This document shows, one piece after another, positions 19,146 through 29,200 of a stretch of 64,000 nt of DNA (positions are counted from its first letter, which is position 1; each line of letters starts with the position of its first letter). The DNA lies in the NCBI GenBank assembly GCA_022457155.1, contig JAJGOT010000466.1, positions 248,001 through 312,000 of the forward strand, written 5' to 3'. The position numbers and the translations under genes were made by a program. The notes below the pieces were generated by a model, which was not told where the DNA came from, did not search any database, and saw only the letters and a program-made list of their open reading frames with translations. This DNA comes from Cladopsammia gracilis. Lineage: Eukaryota; Cnidaria; Anthozoa; Scleractinia; Dendrophylliidae.

Positions 19146-19812
19146 ATGCAGACTGAAAATTTGATTGAAAGAGAGATTGTTTTATCTTCATACTCCGTTA
19201 AGAACGCCCGCAACAAACCAGAAACTTTCACAACTGAATTCAATAAACCAATTGTTTTGGACCGAAATGCACAATATGTTGTTGGGCTTAACAGAATTAT
19301 CAATATGAGTTTTACGTGGTTTAACATCAATGCTGGATACAATAATCAACTGATCAGATACAGCTCTGATAATGGAAATACATTTCAGGATATATCTTTC
19401 CCTGCTGGAGTTTGGACCTATGAAGGGATTAATGGTTTTCTTCAAAAAGAATCTGGGAAAGAAGACGTTTTTCCAATCAATCTGGCTTTTAATGAAACAA
19501 CCTTCAGAGTAACAATAACACTGGATGAAAATTATCAACTGGATTTCACCCAATCCAATTTCGGGGATCTACTTGGCTTTGACAAAACGATTCTGAAGGA
19601 TAAAGTTAATATTGGCCCCAGAGTTCCAAACTGATATGTTGAACATTCATTGTGATCTGACAAGTGATTCGCTTGTTGATGGGCAAGATACTGATATCAT
19701 TTATTCCTTTTCAACATCTGTTCTGAGGCCATCATGGAGTTTTACTCTTGAACCCATGTGAGTGATGTTCAGTCCTGTGAATAAAAACACAATAAGCTCC
19801 ATTCGAAATTAG
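19146..19812 (+). pseudogene. Minor capsid (penton-type) protein, broken
   Basis: The ATG at 19,146 opens MQTENLIEREIVLSSYSVKN, followed by FNKPIVLDRNAQYVVGLNRI and a beta-rich domain with DENYQLDFTQSNFGDLLGFD. In Polintons a single jelly-roll penton-type protein with this N-terminal strand pattern lies just upstream of the major capsid gene, which is the arrangement here. The frame is lost near 19,630 and the rest (DTDIIYSFSTSV...SWSFTLEP) continues in another frame to about 19,812, with a further stop at 19,758. The C-terminal strands beyond NTISSIR are missing. Identification rests on order and motif memory. Confidence 0.6.
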
Positions 19813-19825
19813 GGCGGTTTGTTTT

Positions 19826-20180
19826 CCGACACAAAGGAACAGGTTCGATTGTTGATAATATTTTTAAACCAATGAGAGCTGTAGCCTCAGCAGTTTTCAA
19901 GAAATTCGCAAAACCCGTTGCGAAAAAAGCATTGGAGTCAGGAATTTCTCACGCTGGAGATAAAATAGGCAAAAAAATGGTAGAAAAATCTGGTGATTTG
20001 ATAATGAAAAAACTGGGAAATATGAGAAAGGGAAAGCCTCCCACTGGGAGACAGGCGCGAACTCCTCAATCTCAACCAACCCGGTCAAGTAACGGAGAGA
20101 GTGCTGATGATATACTGAACAGATTAATCAGCGGAGCTGGAATCTCTGGACAAGGAATTAGATTTCGAAAAAGAAAATAA
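19826..20180 (+). pseudogene. Basic amphipathic virion protein, N-terminus lost
   Basis: The frame continues from at least 19,826 (RHKGTGSIVDNIFKP) through a lysine/alanine-rich amphipathic stretch (VFKKFAKPVAKKALESGISH) to a basic Arg/Pro/Ser region and RFRKRK at the end. No initiating methionine precedes RHKGTG; the preceding 20 bp look like a deletion join with the penton-type gene. The first methionine inside is at 19,872. Amphipathic basic proteins of this kind in adenovirus-like and adintovirus genomes act in DNA condensation or membrane disruption; which applies here is unknown. It lies 10 bp upstream of the major capsid start. Confidence 0.5.
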
Positions 20181-20190
20181 TATAATATAA

Positions 20191-21461
20191 AATGGCTTTT
20201 CGATCGAGTGAATATTTACAAAGAAATGAATTAGTGCGCTTCCAGCTGGATAGTGTAATCAGAGCTCCAGCTAATGCTCAACACCAACAGAAAAATGATT
20301 ATAAATTCACAATTAATGATAGATCGGCATTTTACGATTGGTACAATGCTTATTTTTAGGTGCAATTTCAACTCCAGAAGTAAGCAGATGGTGCTGTATA
20401 TGCAGCAGCCGATAGAATAACCGTTATAAACGGTGCTCATTCCCTGATTGAACACCTGATGATTAAATCTGCAGGTAAGATTGTTTATGATACTAATAAC
20501 CTGCGTAAAGTCTGTTTCACTAAAATTTGTTGGAATACTCCGATGACTTCAGCAGATCAGTAGCCACGAATAGTTTCTGGTATTTGGATACTACTAATAC
20601 AACGGCTGTTGGAAATACAGGGTTTGAAGCTCGCAGGGTACAATCTCAAGCAGTTCAAAACAATGGAAACGGTGGTGCAAAGAACATTAATACGATTATT
20701 CCCCTGAATCGTTTTTCCTTTTTCGAAGAGTTGGAAGATTAGATGCTTGTACCCATGCAGCTTCAATTTGAGATAACACTTTATAATGATGGGGAATTAA
20801 TTCATCTGGCTAATGGCGTTGATGCTGGAAGAGTTGTTGTGAATAGGTTATTGCTTTGGGTTCCCAGACTGACACTCAAAGATTCTCTTTATGACAAATT
20901 TGTCAGCGCATTCCTGAAAGAAACGCAATGGAAATATTTAAGGGAGATGTATGCAAAATCAGCTCCTTCGCAATCATCAGGATTCTTCCAGATTTCTCCA
21001 TCCATTGACAATGTGAGGCATATTTTCATTTATTTGAAAAGAACAGACCCACCCAATAATGATCCTGCAGAAGATAACCCTTATCTTATGGATACTTTCA
21101 AGCTGAATGAGGCAGATAATAACTCATCCTTGTTGAACTGTCGATTAGAGTGTGGAAATGGTGTGTTTTACCCGGAAACAGAGTACGACAGTGAATCAAA
21201 AGTAACAATATTCCAGGATGTCATGGCTTATGCAATGAGGAAAAATGACTACAACACCGGAACACAATTGAATCTGGCTAATTTCAAGTCTATTTATCCG
21301 CTAATTTATTCCGATCTGACTTATCAAACTGAAAAACCAACAAGAGATCCCAAGCAGTTGATGTTCAGATATCGATTAAACGCAGATGCAACATGCGATA
21401 GTTCTCTATGAAGAAACGGTGAAAATTGATAAAATTGGAAATGAATTGGTTATCGTATAAT
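20191..21461 (+). pseudogene. Major capsid protein (double jelly-roll type), multiply broken
   Basis: The start MAFRSSEYLQRNELVRFQLD is at 20,191. Clear later blocks are DDFSRSVATNSFWYLDT (20,539 on) and the longest open part 20,743-21,411 (PMQLQFEITLYNDGELIHLA ... LKRTDPPNNDP ... MFRYRLNADA). Lesions: TAG at 20,356, a TAA near 20,392, a frame change near 20,525, TAG at 20,740, and a frameshift near 21,390 after which the last residues run to about 21,461. Position after the penton-type gene and before the virion/protease genes, and the length of about 420 codons, fit a Polinton major capsid protein. Several stops look like single-base changes of glutamine codons (CAG to TAG). Confidence 0.7.
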
Positions 21462-21488
21462 TTAAAAAAACATATGTTATCATTTAAA

Positions 21489-22221
21489 ATGACAACATAT
21501 CATCCATATAAAGTAAATTTATCTGAAGGGCAAAAAGGAAAGCTTGCAAGAGCATATAAAACAAACAGCTTAGATTAAATTAAAATCAAACAAGAGGAAA
21601 TGATGAATTGATGCTTACAGCCAATCAAATTAAAAGACTCAACAAAGCGGCAACCCTTGGAAATGGAGTTGAGATTAAAATATCTAAAACACAAATAAGA
21701 AAAGTGATGAGGCAAGGTGGCATTTTTTTTCTGCTGTTATTCCATTAGTGAAAACATTAGGGCCCACCCTGGCTAAAACACTTGGATTATCAGCGCTTGC
21801 TGGTTTAGCGAGTGAAGGAGCAAGTCAAGTCGTTAAAAAGATAAGTGGGAGCGGGCAAACCGGGGGATTTCTCATCCCGCAAGATAAAATTCAGAAACTG
21901 ATTGCCTATAAACATCTGCTGACAAATAAACAGAAACAAGATATTTTGAATGCCCTTCAATCAGGAGGCAGATTAGTGATAAATCCAACACCAAAACAAT
22001 CACGGGGAGCATTGGGTACTATATTAGCAAGTATTGGTATTCCTCTGGCTCTTGACATGGTTAAAAACATGTTAGGAAAGGGGCGCGGTCGCGGAGCACC
22101 ACGTGTAGGCCGGCCAAAAGGAAAAGGCGCGCCAAGATTGGGGGCCCCTTGGGAACCACCAACCCCATTTATTGGCAACTGGAGACGAAACACTGTTGGG
22201 ATGGGCAGAAAAAAAAAATAA
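21489..22221 (+). pseudogene. Polinton virion protein, helical/glycine-rich (PX-type), broken
   Basis: The ATG at 21,489 opens MTTYHPYKVNLSEGQKGKLA, then a stop and frameshift near 21,590. A lysine-rich part with TANQIKRLNKAATLGNGVEI and KISKTQIRKVMRQGG follows. Another frameshift at the T-run near 21,722 leads into an open part with LGLSALAGLASEGASQVVKK, PQDKIQKLIAYKHLLTNKQK and a Gly/Arg/Lys-rich tail ending at 22,221. I recall this order, hydrophobic alanine/glycine helix then LTNKQK...ALQSGG, from Polinton virion proteins common in cnidarian genomes. Exact role unknown. It sits between capsid and protease genes. Confidence 0.6.
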
Positions 22222-22330
22222 AAAAAGGAGCGAAACGACCGCGTCAGCAGAGCTGGAATCAGCAGGGAGAAGGACTTGTGTTAGGACCAAACAGTCCACT
22301 CAACAGCATTCCCCTTCTCGGAGCAATATT

Positions 22331-22804
22331 CTGAGGCCCAAATTCAAAAACAAACCGCTGAACAATGTTGATCTGTTGAACTGGATTACATATCTTAAAA
22401 TTCCAAATTTCAAAGGGATATATACAAGAGATGAATTTATGCCAAGCAAACATAGCCCATGCATCTTGAATCTTGATTCGCTTAAAAATGCAGGAACTCA
22501 TTGGGTTTGTTGCGTTCCCGGTCGCTTCGCTCCCGACCGCTTCGCTCCTTCACATGATAGGAAATTTATATGGTATTTCGATAGTTTTGGGATGGGATAT
22601 CCCCAAGAATTTACAAGTGATGGGAAACCAATACTTTACAACACAACTCAGTATCAAAACATAAACAATGTCCTTTGCGGGTATTATTGCCTTTATTTCC
22701 TTCATCAATGGTCACTCGGAAACGATTATTATGATATCCTGAAGCCTTTGAGTCCAACTGATGCCATGTTCAACGAGAAATTCATAAAAGAATATTTCGA
22801 TTAA
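22331..22804 (+). CDS. Adenain-like cysteine protease (Polinton), N-terminus uncertain
   Basis: Ulp1/adenain-type proteases mature virion proteins in Polintons. The triad is visible: His in AGTHWVCC (codon 22,499), Asp in WYFDSFG (codon 22,580) and Cys in LCGYYCLYFL (codon 22,688), with DFxSFG-type spacing. Homology starts around NNVDLLNWITYLKIPNFKGI; the upstream open frame to 22,172 overlaps the tail of the previous gene and is probably not native, so the true start is unclear. Between His and Asp there is an odd 10-residue insert GRFAPDRFAP made by a 15-bp duplicated unit (about 22,516-22,546). It may alter the active-site loop. The catalytic part is otherwise in one frame. Confidence 0.82.
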   Translation: MRPKFKNKPLNNVDLLNWITYLKIPNFKGIYTRDEFMPSKHSPCILNLDSLKNAGTHWVCCVPGRFAPDRFAPSHDRKFIWYFDSFGMGYPQEFTSDGKPILYNTTQYQNINNVLCGYYCLYFLHQWSLGNDYYDILKPLSPTDAMFNEKFIKEYFD

Positions 22805-22806
22805 AG

Positions 22807-22956
22807 ATGGAAACATATTGCATTAGAGAGAAACGAAAAACTGGCTGCGTGGAACCAACCGGTTATATGACTGCAAAAAATGGGAGACAGATGTGGTTTT
22901 GCTATTGCGCTTCATGCGGAATAAAAAAGACAAGATTTGTTAAGGTGGGAAACTGA
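22807..22956 (+). CDS. Small zinc-ribbon protein (DUF5679-like), 49 aa
   Basis: ATG at 22,807, two bases after the protease stop, opens a 49-residue frame: METYCIREKRKTGCVEPTGY, then TAKNGRQMWFCYCASCGIKK and TRFVKVGN. The later CYCASCG pair plus TRF and the TxKNGR block match the DUF5679-type zinc ribbon found in large DNA viruses and Polintons. The first cysteine pair is imperfect (C5...C14 instead of CxxC). The gene is intact and closely packed with the protease, so it was probably co-transcribed. Function is unknown; a nucleic-acid contact is the usual guess. Confidence 0.6.
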   Translation: METYCIREKRKTGCVEPTGYMTAKNGRQMWFCYCASCGIKKTRFVKVGN

Positions 22957-23015
22957 CGCGGCCTCCGCGTGGCGGGCGCATTTTCGATATAGCCGACAGC
23001 CATTCACTCGGCGAA

Positions 23016-23315
23016 ATGGCTTTAAAAGGAAGTGTTAAAGGATTATATAATCTTGGCCGTATTGGATTAAGTAAAGCGGTTAAATCAGATTTTGCCAAAC
23101 AAAAGATTAAAAATACTGTGAGCAAATATCTTGATCAAGGTTTGGATGCATTCACAAAAGATCTTTCAAAGAAATTAGATCCCTTATCCGGTCGCGGAGT
23201 TGACATTCTTAAATTAATTGGGAAACTGCCAAGACCAAAGAAAGGTTTCACCCTCCCGGGGCATAAAACGGCAGAAGGTTTCGAGTATAGATTGGGCTCG
23301 AAGCCTAAGCGATGA
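23016..23315 (+). pseudogene. PLA2-type virion protein, truncated before catalytic part
   Basis: The ATG at 23,016 gives MALKGSVKGLYNLGRIGLSK, a helical N-terminus, then DILKLIGKLPRPKKGFTLPG and HK. In related Polinton and parvovirus-type proteins, the PxPKKGFxLPGHxYxGPxN block leads into a phospholipase A2 domain with an HD catalytic pair. Here the conserved sequence stops right after LPGHK and ends in an unrelated tail at 23,315; no HD pair exists. A deletion joining this gene to the integrase is likely, since the integrase lacks its N-terminus next door. Family assignment is by the short motif only. Confidence 0.5.
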
Positions 23316-23344
23316 ATTACATAAACCAATCATACGGCACTTTC

Positions 23345-24206
23345 CAAAATGAAGAGTCATTACCTATGGTGTTGACAACATCTGGGCGGCAGATTTAGTC
23401 GAGATGGGGAAATATTCTAAGTGGAATAAAGGAATCAAATATCTCCTGATGGTGATCGATGTCTTCTCAAAATATGGTTGGATTCGACCCTTGAAAGACA
23501 AGCGAGGACAATCAGTTACTGACGCTTTTAAAGATATATTTAGCGCAAAGCGAAAACCGAAAATGTTATGGACTGATAAGGGAAGTGAGTTTTTCAACAG
23601 AACAATGAAAGATCTCCTGGATAAGAATGGGATAACTTTTTATACAACGGAAAATGAAGAAAAATCATCTGTTGCCGAACGTTGGAACAAGACGATGAAG
23701 GAAAAACTTTTTAGGATGTTTAGCGATAACTAGACAAGTTAGTGGATCAATATAATCATCGCTTTCATTCGAGCATTCGAATGTCTCCCGCAGAGGCGAG
23801 GAAACAGAAGAATGAGAAAAAGGTTTTCGCTAATTTATACGGAGACCTGATTTATGCCAAAGGCAACCCGGCAAAATTCAAGGTTGGCGACAGAGTTAGA
23901 ATATCAAAATACAAGCGAAAGATATTCGACAAAGGTTTCACGTCGAACTGGACAAAAGAGATATTTGTGATTGACAAAATATTGAACACAAATCCTGTAA
24001 CGTATAGATTAGTCGATCTGCTGGGAGAAAAAATAACTGGATCGTTTTATGAAGCCGAATTACAGCCTACTACTCAGGATGTTTTCCGCATTGAGAAGGT
24101 TATTCGCCGTGACCAGAAGAAAAAGAAAGCGTTCGTTAAATGGAAAGGCTATTCTGACAAATTCAATTCATGGATACCGCAGAGTGATGCGAAAAAACTA
24201 TCTTAG
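23345..24206 (+). pseudogene. Retrovirus-like integrase with chromodomain, broken
   Basis: Polinton integrases insert the element and are related to the C. elegans transposon protein F54H12.3. Catalytic acids are visible: Asp in WAADLVEM (codon 23,392), Asp in WTDKGSEF (23,575) and Glu in SSVAERWNK (23,677), with 33 residues between the last two. A TAG at 23,731 and a frame change split off the C-terminal half (23,742-24,206), which has an SH3-like part (FKVGDRVRISKYKRKIFDKG) and a chromodomain (VFRIEKVIRRDQ...FVKWKGYSDKFNSWI). The zinc-binding N-terminus is absent. The stop lies 14 bp before the right terminal repeat. Identity is firm; activity is not expected. Confidence 0.92.
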
Positions 24207-24219
24207 CCTTTCCTTTTCA

Positions 24220-24710
24220 GCAGTAGATAGAAAAAGATGATTCCGCGCCAAAAGCCAAAAACCCAAAGCCCCCTGCCCTAAGAAATCCAGGAGTAAACTC
24301 ATAGGAAGCGAACCCCTTAGAACTAACCATAGCCGACTCAGTGATATCCTTGAATTCAAATAACGCAAAGCTAGCAACGAGGCGCCAGCAAAGACTAGCT
24401 CTAGTTAATTTTCAGGGGTGATAAAATAACACACAAAAGTGTCATTTTTGAGACCCGCTAAATTTCAAGGGAATAAAATAACACTTTTTGTGTTATTTGT
24501 GTGGTTTTCTAAGACCCGCTAACTTTTTAACGATACTTTATTTGATTTTCAAATGAAAATAACATTTTAGCGATAAATTTAGCGGTAGTTAATTTTTAGC
24601 GGTAAATTTAGCAGATGGGGATGTTGTTTTTGAGGTTTTCTCGGAATTTCTTAGGGCAGGCGGCTTTGGGTTTTTGTGTTTTGGCGCGGAATCATCGTTT
24701 TATATCTACT
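24220..24710. repeat. Polinton right terminal inverted repeat (about 490 bp)
   Basis: Reverse complement of 7,330-7,819. The terminus TATATCTACT ends at 24,710. The inner edge CAGTAGATAGAAAAAGATGA is again a near copy of the outer edge, giving the same frame-within-a-frame structure as on the left. Confidence 0.93.
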
Positions 24711-24716
24711 GCGAAC
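24711..24716. repeat. Polinton target-site duplication, right copy (GCGAAC)
   Basis: Identical to 7,324-7,329 and directly adjacent to the right terminus. Confidence 0.92.
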
Positions 24717-26254
24717 CTGCAGTCAGTCAGTACAGTATGATACAAGAGCAATCAGTGCCCTACATGTGTATGTACATGCACCCCCAACAACAGAGCCAAT
24801 GTTATGGAGCCTAAGCCTAGTTACACCTTACATGTATCCAAGATGAGTGTCGTACCAGACGTGTTAAACATTTTCTAGTTTATTTCATTACTGTGAATGA
24901 CTTGTTGTAATCTGTTTGTTTAAAAAACAGCAACAACAACAGTCACGTTACGTGTATTTCAAGAATTCAGTAGTTTGAATGACTCCACAATTATCATAGG
25001 AAAGGCAGCGTAAGATAAATTATTGAACATTGAGTATGGGCAGATAAGAGCTATTCCCTGGCCTGATCACCACACTCCGGTATTCCAAACTGGAATCGGT
25101 AAAGGGAAAGCACTTTTACAAATATTTTTGTGTTACGGATACCATTTCTTTTAAGACAGGGGGAGGCGTAAAGCAGCTGTTGTATCCAGTTTAATCCTTG
25201 TAAAGTAGAGATATTAGCATTTCAGTGAATTTGCTGTGAGGGCCAATCAGTCAGACGTTCATGGCTGCGAGGGCCTGTATTGTACGCGACGTCACGAAAA
25301 ACCATGTGCTCGAGAAAGCAATCGGAAAATGGAGTATTATAAACAGATTTACAGTATGAAAACTTCACGAAATACACGAGCTTCCTCTTCATCTACCATT
25401 AACACTGGTTCAATTACCTTTTCGTGCCTTATAGAACCGGAGATAACACGTGTCGTGCATATCATGGCACCACAGAAGACATTACTCACAGAGTGCCGTA
25501 TAAACGTCTGAAAAGAACCATGGAACCTTTTCGAATCATGAAGACTACCTAGTCTATATATACATCGCCATGTACTCGGCGTAAAAAAATAATAATTTTA
25601 AAATAAGTTTTCAATGGAACTAATAGTGGTATCTGAAGCTAACGACAGCAACGACAGATTGGTAACAATTTAAAAGCCCTGTGAGGTTTTTCGGCTAATA
25701 CTTATACTAAAACTACAATATACTATATACTAATACTAAAAGAAATTTGAAGCCTTTTCGATTACGCGTTACCCAATAATTTCATAAAAACTTTCGGTAA
25801 AAGTCCCATTTATACCTCTCTTTATCAGAAATATACAAAAGTATAAACCTTAACCATAGAGTACGTGTTAGGGTTCTTTTCGCCCGAGAAACATACACAC
25901 ACATAAGCACACATAATAATTAGGCAGACTACTAAATTCGATCAAATTTTGATTAAATTAATATTAAGTTGAAAATCGAGCGATGGAGTGCGCTGAAAGA
26001 ACTCGTTCATTACGCGCACGCTCATTTTGTTTCTCAAATTGCATAATATACATTAGTGTTGTTGATTGTTATAAAGTTTTTGGTTTTATACGTAATTCTA
26101 GACCTGTATGAATAATGAATAACAGATTTAAAACTGCATTTGTACAGTGTTAAATTTATGTAAATTGTGTTTAAATAATCATGATTTTAAAAACCTGTGC
26201 CACTTTCGCACCAAGTGCACTTAAATTCTAGACTGCTTGATTTTTTCTCATTAA
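24717..26254. other. Intergenic interval upstream of the TPR-CHAT gene
   Basis: I see no convincing gene or repeat. It should hold the promoter and any 5' exon of the TPR-CHAT gene, since a splice acceptor lies just downstream. Frames present, such as 25,236-25,511, begin at non-ATG codons and show no domain. Confidence 0.45.
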
Positions 26255-26281
26255 TGTTCATTTTCGTTTTTTCTCCTCTAG
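26255..26281 (+). promoter_or_regulatory. Probable 3' splice site before the TPR-CHAT ATG
   Basis: A pyrimidine-rich tract ending TTTTTTCTCCTCTAG (AG at 26,280-26,281) lies 11 bp upstream of the ATG at 26,293. It fits a 3' splice site, so the long exon probably starts at 26,282 and an upstream non-coding or short coding exon exists elsewhere. Confidence 0.55.
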
Positions 26282-26292
26282 AAAAGACTGTC

Positions 26293-29200
26293 ATGGACAA
26301 CACATACAAGGTTGTAGAAGGCATCACTATTGGAATAATGACTGCTAATTTCCTTCTCATCACCAATCGTGTTCTAAACACCATTCAGCTAACAAAAGAA
26401 TGCTTGATTCTCCTTAACGCTAAAGCTCAGAAACAAACAACCGAATTAGTCAGATTAATTTCGAAAGTGCTATATTCCCTGTTGTTCAATGGGTATCGTC
26501 TTGTTTACAATCATAAGAATGCGATAAAATGTGGTAGAAAGCTTCTGGCCTTATTGTGCGACAGTGGCGGAAAAGCCGAAGAAGGACAAGTAACCTTGCA
26601 ACTAGCGGGATTGTATGAATATCAAGGTAAATATAACGACGCAAAAGACCTTTATTCGAATGCACTTACCATCATGATAACAACTGGAAAAAGGAAAGGA
26701 GAAGCGTTCTGTTATGAAAACCTAGGAATGGTGTTTCGGTCTCTCGGTGAATATGCCAAGGCTAAAGAACATCTCGAAAAAGCACTTGCAATTAGTAAAG
26801 AAATTGGCGACATAAATGGAGAAGCCTCGTGTTATGCAAACCTAGGAATAGTGTTTCAGTCTCTCAGTAAATATGCCAAGGCTAAAAAGCATTATGAAAA
26901 AGCACTTGCGATCAAAAAAGAAATTGGCGACATACATGGAGAAGCCTCCTGTTATGCAAACCTAGGAATGGTGTTTCAGTCTCTCAGTAAATATGGCAAG
27001 GCTAAAGAACATTATGAAAAAGCACTTGCGATGAAAAAAAAAATTGGCGACATAAATGGAGAAGCCTTGTGTTATGCAAACCTAGGAACGCTGTTTCAGT
27101 TTCTCGGTGAATATGCCAACGCTAAAGAACATCTTGAAAAAGCACTTGCGATCTTAAAAGAAATTGGCGACGTATATGGAGAAGCCTCGTGTTATACAAA
27201 CCTAGGAACGGTGTTTAAATCTCTCGGTAAATATGCCAAGGCTAAAGAACATTATGAAAAAGCACTTGCGATCAAAAAAGAAATTGGCGACATAGATGGA
27301 GAAGCCTCGTGTTATGCAAAGCTAGGAACGGTGTTTCATAATCACGGTGAATATGCCAAGGCTAAAGAACATCTTGAAAAAGCAATTGCGATCTTAAAAG
27401 AAATTGGCAACATAAATGGCGAAGCCTCGTGTTATGCAAGCCTAGGAACGATGTTTCAGTCTCTCGGTGAATATGCCAAGGCTAAAGAACATCTCGAAAA
27501 AGCACTTGCAATTACTAAAGAAATTGGCGATATAAATGGAGAAGCTTCGTGTTATGCAAACCTAGGAATTGTGTTTGAGTCTCTCGGTGAATATGCCAAC
27601 GCTAAAGAACATCTTGAAAAAGCACTTGCGATCAGAAAAGAAATTGGCGACATAAATGGAGAAGCCTCGTGTTATGCAAAGCTAGGAACGGTGTTTCAGT
27701 CTCTCGGTGAATATGCCAAGGCTAAAGAACATCTCGAAAAAGCACTTGCGACTAGAAAAGAAATTGGCGATATACATGGAGAAGCCTCGTGTTATGTAAA
27801 CCTAGGAATAGTGTTTGAGTCTCTCGGTGACTATGCCACAGCTAAAGAACATCTCGAAAAAGCACTTGCGATCTTCAAAGAAATTGGCAATATACATGGA
27901 GAAGCCTCGTGCTATGCAAACCTAGGAATGGTGTTTGAGTCTCTCAATGACCATGCCAAAGCTAAAGAACATCTCGAAAAAGCACATGCGATCAGAAAAA
28001 AAATTGGTGACAAAAATGGAGAAGCCTCTTGTTATGCAAAGCTAGGAACGGTGTTTCATTCTCTCGGTGAATATGCCAAAGCTAAAGAACATCTTGAAAA
28101 AGCACTTGCGACCAGAAAAGAAATTGGCGAAATAAATGGAGAAGCCTCGTGTTATGAAAACCTAGGAAAGGTGTTTTGGTCTCTCGGTGAATATGCCAAG
28201 GCTAAAGAACATCTCGAAGAAGCACTTGCGACCAGAAAAGAAATTGGCGACATAAATGGAGAAGCCTCGTGTTATGCACATCTAGGAATGGTCTTTACGT
28301 CTCTCGGTGAATATGCCCAGGCAAAAGAACGTTATGAAAAAGCACTTGCGATCAGAAAAGAAATTGGCGACATAAATGGAGAAGCCTGGTGCTATGCAAT
28401 CCTAGGAACGGTGTTTAAGTCTCTCGGAGAATATGCCAAGGCTAAAGACCATCTCGAAAAAGCACTTGCGATCTTAAAAGAAATTGGCGACATAAATGGA
28501 GAAGCCTCGTGTTATGAAAACCTAGGAACGGTGTTTCAGTCTCTCGGTGAATATGCCAAGGCTAAAGAACATCTTGAAAAAGCACTTGTGATCAGAAAAG
28601 AAATTGGCGACATAAATAGAGAAGCCTCGTGTTATGAAAACCTAGGAACGGTGTGTAAGTCTCTCGGTGAATATGCAAAGGCTAAAGAACATCTCGAAAA
28701 AGCACTTGCGATCAGAAATGAAATTGGCGATATAAATGGAGAAGCATCGTGTTACGCAAACCTAGGAACGGTGTTTCAGTCTCTCGGTGAATATACCAAG
28801 GCTAAAGAACATCTTGAAAAAGCACTTGTGATCAGAAAAGAAATTGGCGACATAAATAGAGAAGCCTCGTGTTATGAAAACCTAGGAACGGTGTGTAAGT
28901 CTCTCGGTGAATATGCAAAGGCTAAAGAACATCTCGAAAAAGCACTTGCGATCAGAAATGAAATTGGCAATAAAAATGGAGAAGCATGGTGTTATGCAAA
29001 CCTAGGTATGGTGTTTCAGTCTCTCGGTGAATATGCCAAGGCTAAAGAACATATCGAAAAAGCACTTGCAATTACTAAAGAAATTGGCAACATAAATGGA
29101 GAAGCCTCGTGGTATGAAAACCTAGGAATGGTGTTTTGGTCTCTCAGTGAATATGTCAACGCTAAAGAACATCTTGAAAAAGCACTTGCGATCACAAAAG

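Larger units (their letters stand above)
7330..24710. mobile_element. Polinton/Maverick (adintovirus-like) element, degenerate, 17.4 kb
   Basis: Both ends read AGTAGATATAAAACGATGAT inward, and 47 of the first 50 bases agree between the two ends. A 6-bp direct repeat GCGAAC flanks the element. It encodes the diagnostic set: protein-primed family B polymerase, FtsK/HerA-type packaging ATPase, adenain-like cysteine protease, capsid-module proteins and an rve integrase with chromodomain. The polymerase, capsid and integrase frames are interrupted and several genes lack parts, so the copy cannot be autonomous. Removing the 4.46-kb nested hairpin insertion (13,707-18,163) leaves about 12.9 kb, short for a full element and in line with internal deletions. 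Such elements may form virions; that is family knowledge, not shown here. Confidence 0.95.

Noticed and set aside
25236..25511. Plus-strand ORF of 91 aa
   Set aside because: Starts at a non-ATG codon, low complexity in part, no domain.
26197..26292. N-terminal 32-residue extension of the TPR-CHAT frame
   Set aside because: It begins at GTG and spans a strong splice acceptor, so it is probably intronic.
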